Assembly: GCA_017435245.1 (NCBI GenBank)
Contig: JAFSFK010000143.1
Coordinates: 1-7,310 of the forward strand
Length of the DNA: 7,310 nucleotides
Reading direction: 5' to 3'
DNA from: Oscillospiraceae bacterium
GTDB lineage: Bacteria; Bacillota; Clostridia; Oscillospirales; Oscillospiraceae
The translations under genes were made by a program, and so were the position numbers. The notes beneath the pieces were generated by a model. It made no database searches. It saw nothing but the letters and a program-made list of their open reading frames with translations, and was not told the origin of the DNA. Every line of letters begins with the position of its first letter. Position 1 is the first letter of the stretch. Below, piece by piece: positions 6,752-7,310 of the stretch.

Positions 6752-6785
6752 AAAAAGACCGGATGATTTTATATCCGGTCTTTTT
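6752..6785. terminator. terminator-like hairpin opening repeat unit 1
   Basis: AAAAAGACCGGAT (6752-6764) pairs with ATCCGGTCTTTTT (6773-6785), a 13-bp stem with an 8-base loop. A- and T-runs on opposite sides make it symmetrical and potentially active in both directions. The 5' part AAAAAGACC is shared with the hairpin at 7037-7070, while the inner stem and loop differ. Confidence 0.8.
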
Positions 6786-6886
6786 TGTCTATGGACTACA
6801 AAAAAAGATATTCTCGGCAGTTTTGCGTATGAGTTCAAACTCTCATATCTTTTAGTGAAATCGTTCGCTTGCGCTCACGATGAAAT
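6786..6886. repeat. conserved core of the array unit, copy 1
   Basis: A non-coding core of about 100 bases that recurs at 7070-7170. Shared blocks include CTACAAAAAA, CGGCAGTTTTGCGTATGA (6815-6832) and a 36-base identical stretch ending in the first linker-hairpin-linker (6851-6886). The repeat distance is 284 bases. The copies differ by scattered substitutions and by the length of an A-run, as expected for non-coding DNA rather than a gene. Confidence 0.85.
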
Positions 6887-7035
6887 CAAAGGCAATTGCC
6901 TTTGGTGAAATTTTCTGCTGACGCAGAAAGTGAAATAAAATTCGTTCTTCATATGCCGCAGGCATATTTCACATTTGCGAAGCAAATATTTCATATCGAA
7001 GATATTTCACTCGTTCCGTTAGGAACGAATTTCAT
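6855..7035. repeat. palindromic hairpin array with 7-base linkers, unit 1
   Basis: Seven hairpins are separated by linkers. Left half, linkers GTGAAAT 6855, ATGAAAT 6880, GTGAAAT 6905 and 6930, exactly 25 bases apart; hairpins 6862-6879 (imperfect), 6887-6904 (perfect 18-base palindrome CAAAGGCAATTGCCTTTG) and 6912-6929 (7-bp stem, TGAC loop). After a single arm at 6937-6950 the linker inverts to ATTTCAC/ATTTCAT at 6966, 6988, 7004 and 7029; hairpins 6951-6967 (7 bp, GCA loop), 6973-6987 (6 bp, GAA loop), 6993-7005 (5 bp, GAA loop) and 7011-7028 (7 bp, GTTA loop). Stem sequences are all different; only linker, arm length and loop type are conserved. I do not recognise the element. Confidence 0.85.
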
Positions 7036-7036
7036 T

Positions 7037-7070
7037 GAAAAAGACCTTGTCTTTCGACAAGGTCTTTTTC
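7037..7070. terminator. terminator-like hairpin opening repeat unit 2
   Basis: A perfect 15-bp stem pairs 7037-7051 with 7056-7070 around a TTTC loop; the core is GACCTTGTC / GACAAGGTC flanked by five A and five T. It occupies the same place relative to the downstream core as the hairpin at 6752-6785, about 285 bases earlier, and is symmetrical enough to stop transcription in either direction. Confidence 0.85.
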
Positions 7071-7170
7071 TGGATATGGGCTACAAAAAAGATAGCTTCG
7101 GCAGTTTTGCGTATGAATTTGAACTCTTACGGTTTTTAGTGAAATCGTTCGCTTGCGCTCACGATGAAAT
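7070..7170. repeat. conserved core of the array unit, copy 2
   Basis: Second copy of the core at 6786-6886. The final 36 bases (7135-7170) are identical to copy 1, including the hairpin CGTTCGCTTGCGCTCACG with its flanking GTGAAAT and ATGAAAT. The middle differs at several positions and one A-run is a base shorter. Confidence 0.85.
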
Positions 7171-7310
7171 AATTTACTCCGTAAATTGTGAAATTTGATG
7201 CTGTAGCATCAAATGAAATTAAATCCACCCTCTCGCCGTCGAGGCGAATTTCACACGCCGCAGGCGTATTTCACATTGCAAAGCAATATTTCACCCACCC
7301 GCAAGGGTGG
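7139..7310. repeat. palindromic hairpin array with 7-base linkers, unit 2 (runs off right edge)
   Basis: Same plan as unit 1 with mostly different stems. Linkers GTGAAAT 7139, ATGAAAT 7164, GTGAAAT 7188 and ATGAAAT 7213 separate hairpins 7146-7163 (shared with unit 1), 7171-7187 (7 bp, TCC loop) and 7195-7212 (7 bp, TGTA loop). After a single arm at 7220-7232 and a hairpin at 7233-7247 (5 bp, GTCGA loop), the linker inverts to ATTTCAC at 7248, 7268 and 7288, separating 7255-7267 (5 bp, GCA loop), 7275-7287 (5 bp, AAA loop) and 7295-7310 (6 bp, GCAA loop). The last hairpin ends exactly at the window edge, so the unit is probably incomplete. Confidence 0.85.

Noticed and set aside
6896..7198. 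Open frame of 100 codons across the hairpin array on the plus strand
   Set aside because: It starts at TTG without a ribosome binding site, is built from the palindromes and linkers, and the matching core in copy 1 is out of register, as expected for non-coding repeats.
6855..7310. CRISPR array (25-base periodicity in part)
   Set aside because: The constant element is only 7 bases and inverts midway, the sequences between are palindromes, periods vary (16-25), and there are no cas genes.

Overview
The window looks like chromosome of a gut-type, Gram-positive Clostridia bacterium, probably an Oscillospiraceae/Ruminococcaceae relative. This is inferred from the gene families, the strong GGAGG-type ribosome binding sites, the moderately GC-rich metabolic genes, and the neighbouring A+T-rich accessory DNA full of small palindromes. 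No rRNA, tRNA, insertion-sequence transposase or CRISPR array is visible.

Layout. (1) Bases 3-1343, plus strand: the 3' part of an L-fucose mutarotase gene (FucU family), then, 3 nt later, an AEC-family membrane transporter. (2) Bases 1356-1395: a strong bidirectional terminator between this pair and a convergent operon. (3) Bases 5220 down to 1395, minus strand: a compact four-gene operon running from a COG2509-type FAD-dependent dehydrogenase, through a small zinc-ribbon membrane protein and an MFS transporter, to an NADH pyrophosphatase (NudC-type Nudix). A near-ideal sigma-A promoter lies upstream at 5273-5301. Gaps are 26, 58 and 1 nt. The operon pairs a flavin/NAD(P) redox enzyme with an enzyme that hydrolyses NAD(H), but no shared pathway can be proved from sequence. 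(4) Bases 5221-5735: about 500 bases without an intact gene, holding the operon promoter, a GC-rich hairpin and a stretch that looks like a decayed coding remnant. (5) Bases 5736-6542, minus strand: an RDD-family membrane protein with an extra membrane segment and an extracytoplasmic C-terminal domain. It is visibly more A+T-rich than the left half and has its own promoter at 6635-6663. (6) Bases 6664-7310: no gene, but the most unusual part of the window.

The right end is an ordered array of short perfect or near-perfect hairpins separated by a 7-base linker, GTGAAAT/ATGAAAT, which changes to its reverse complement ATTTCAC/ATTTCAT halfway through each unit. At least two units of about 284 bases are present. 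Each begins with a terminator-like hairpin and a conserved core of about 100 bases, followed by a variable set of hairpins. On whichever strand reads ATTTCAC, most hairpin loops fit GNA or GNNA, the loop classes known to give exceptionally stable DNA mini-hairpins. The array runs off the right edge. I do not recognise it as a described element, and it is the main candidate for something new here.
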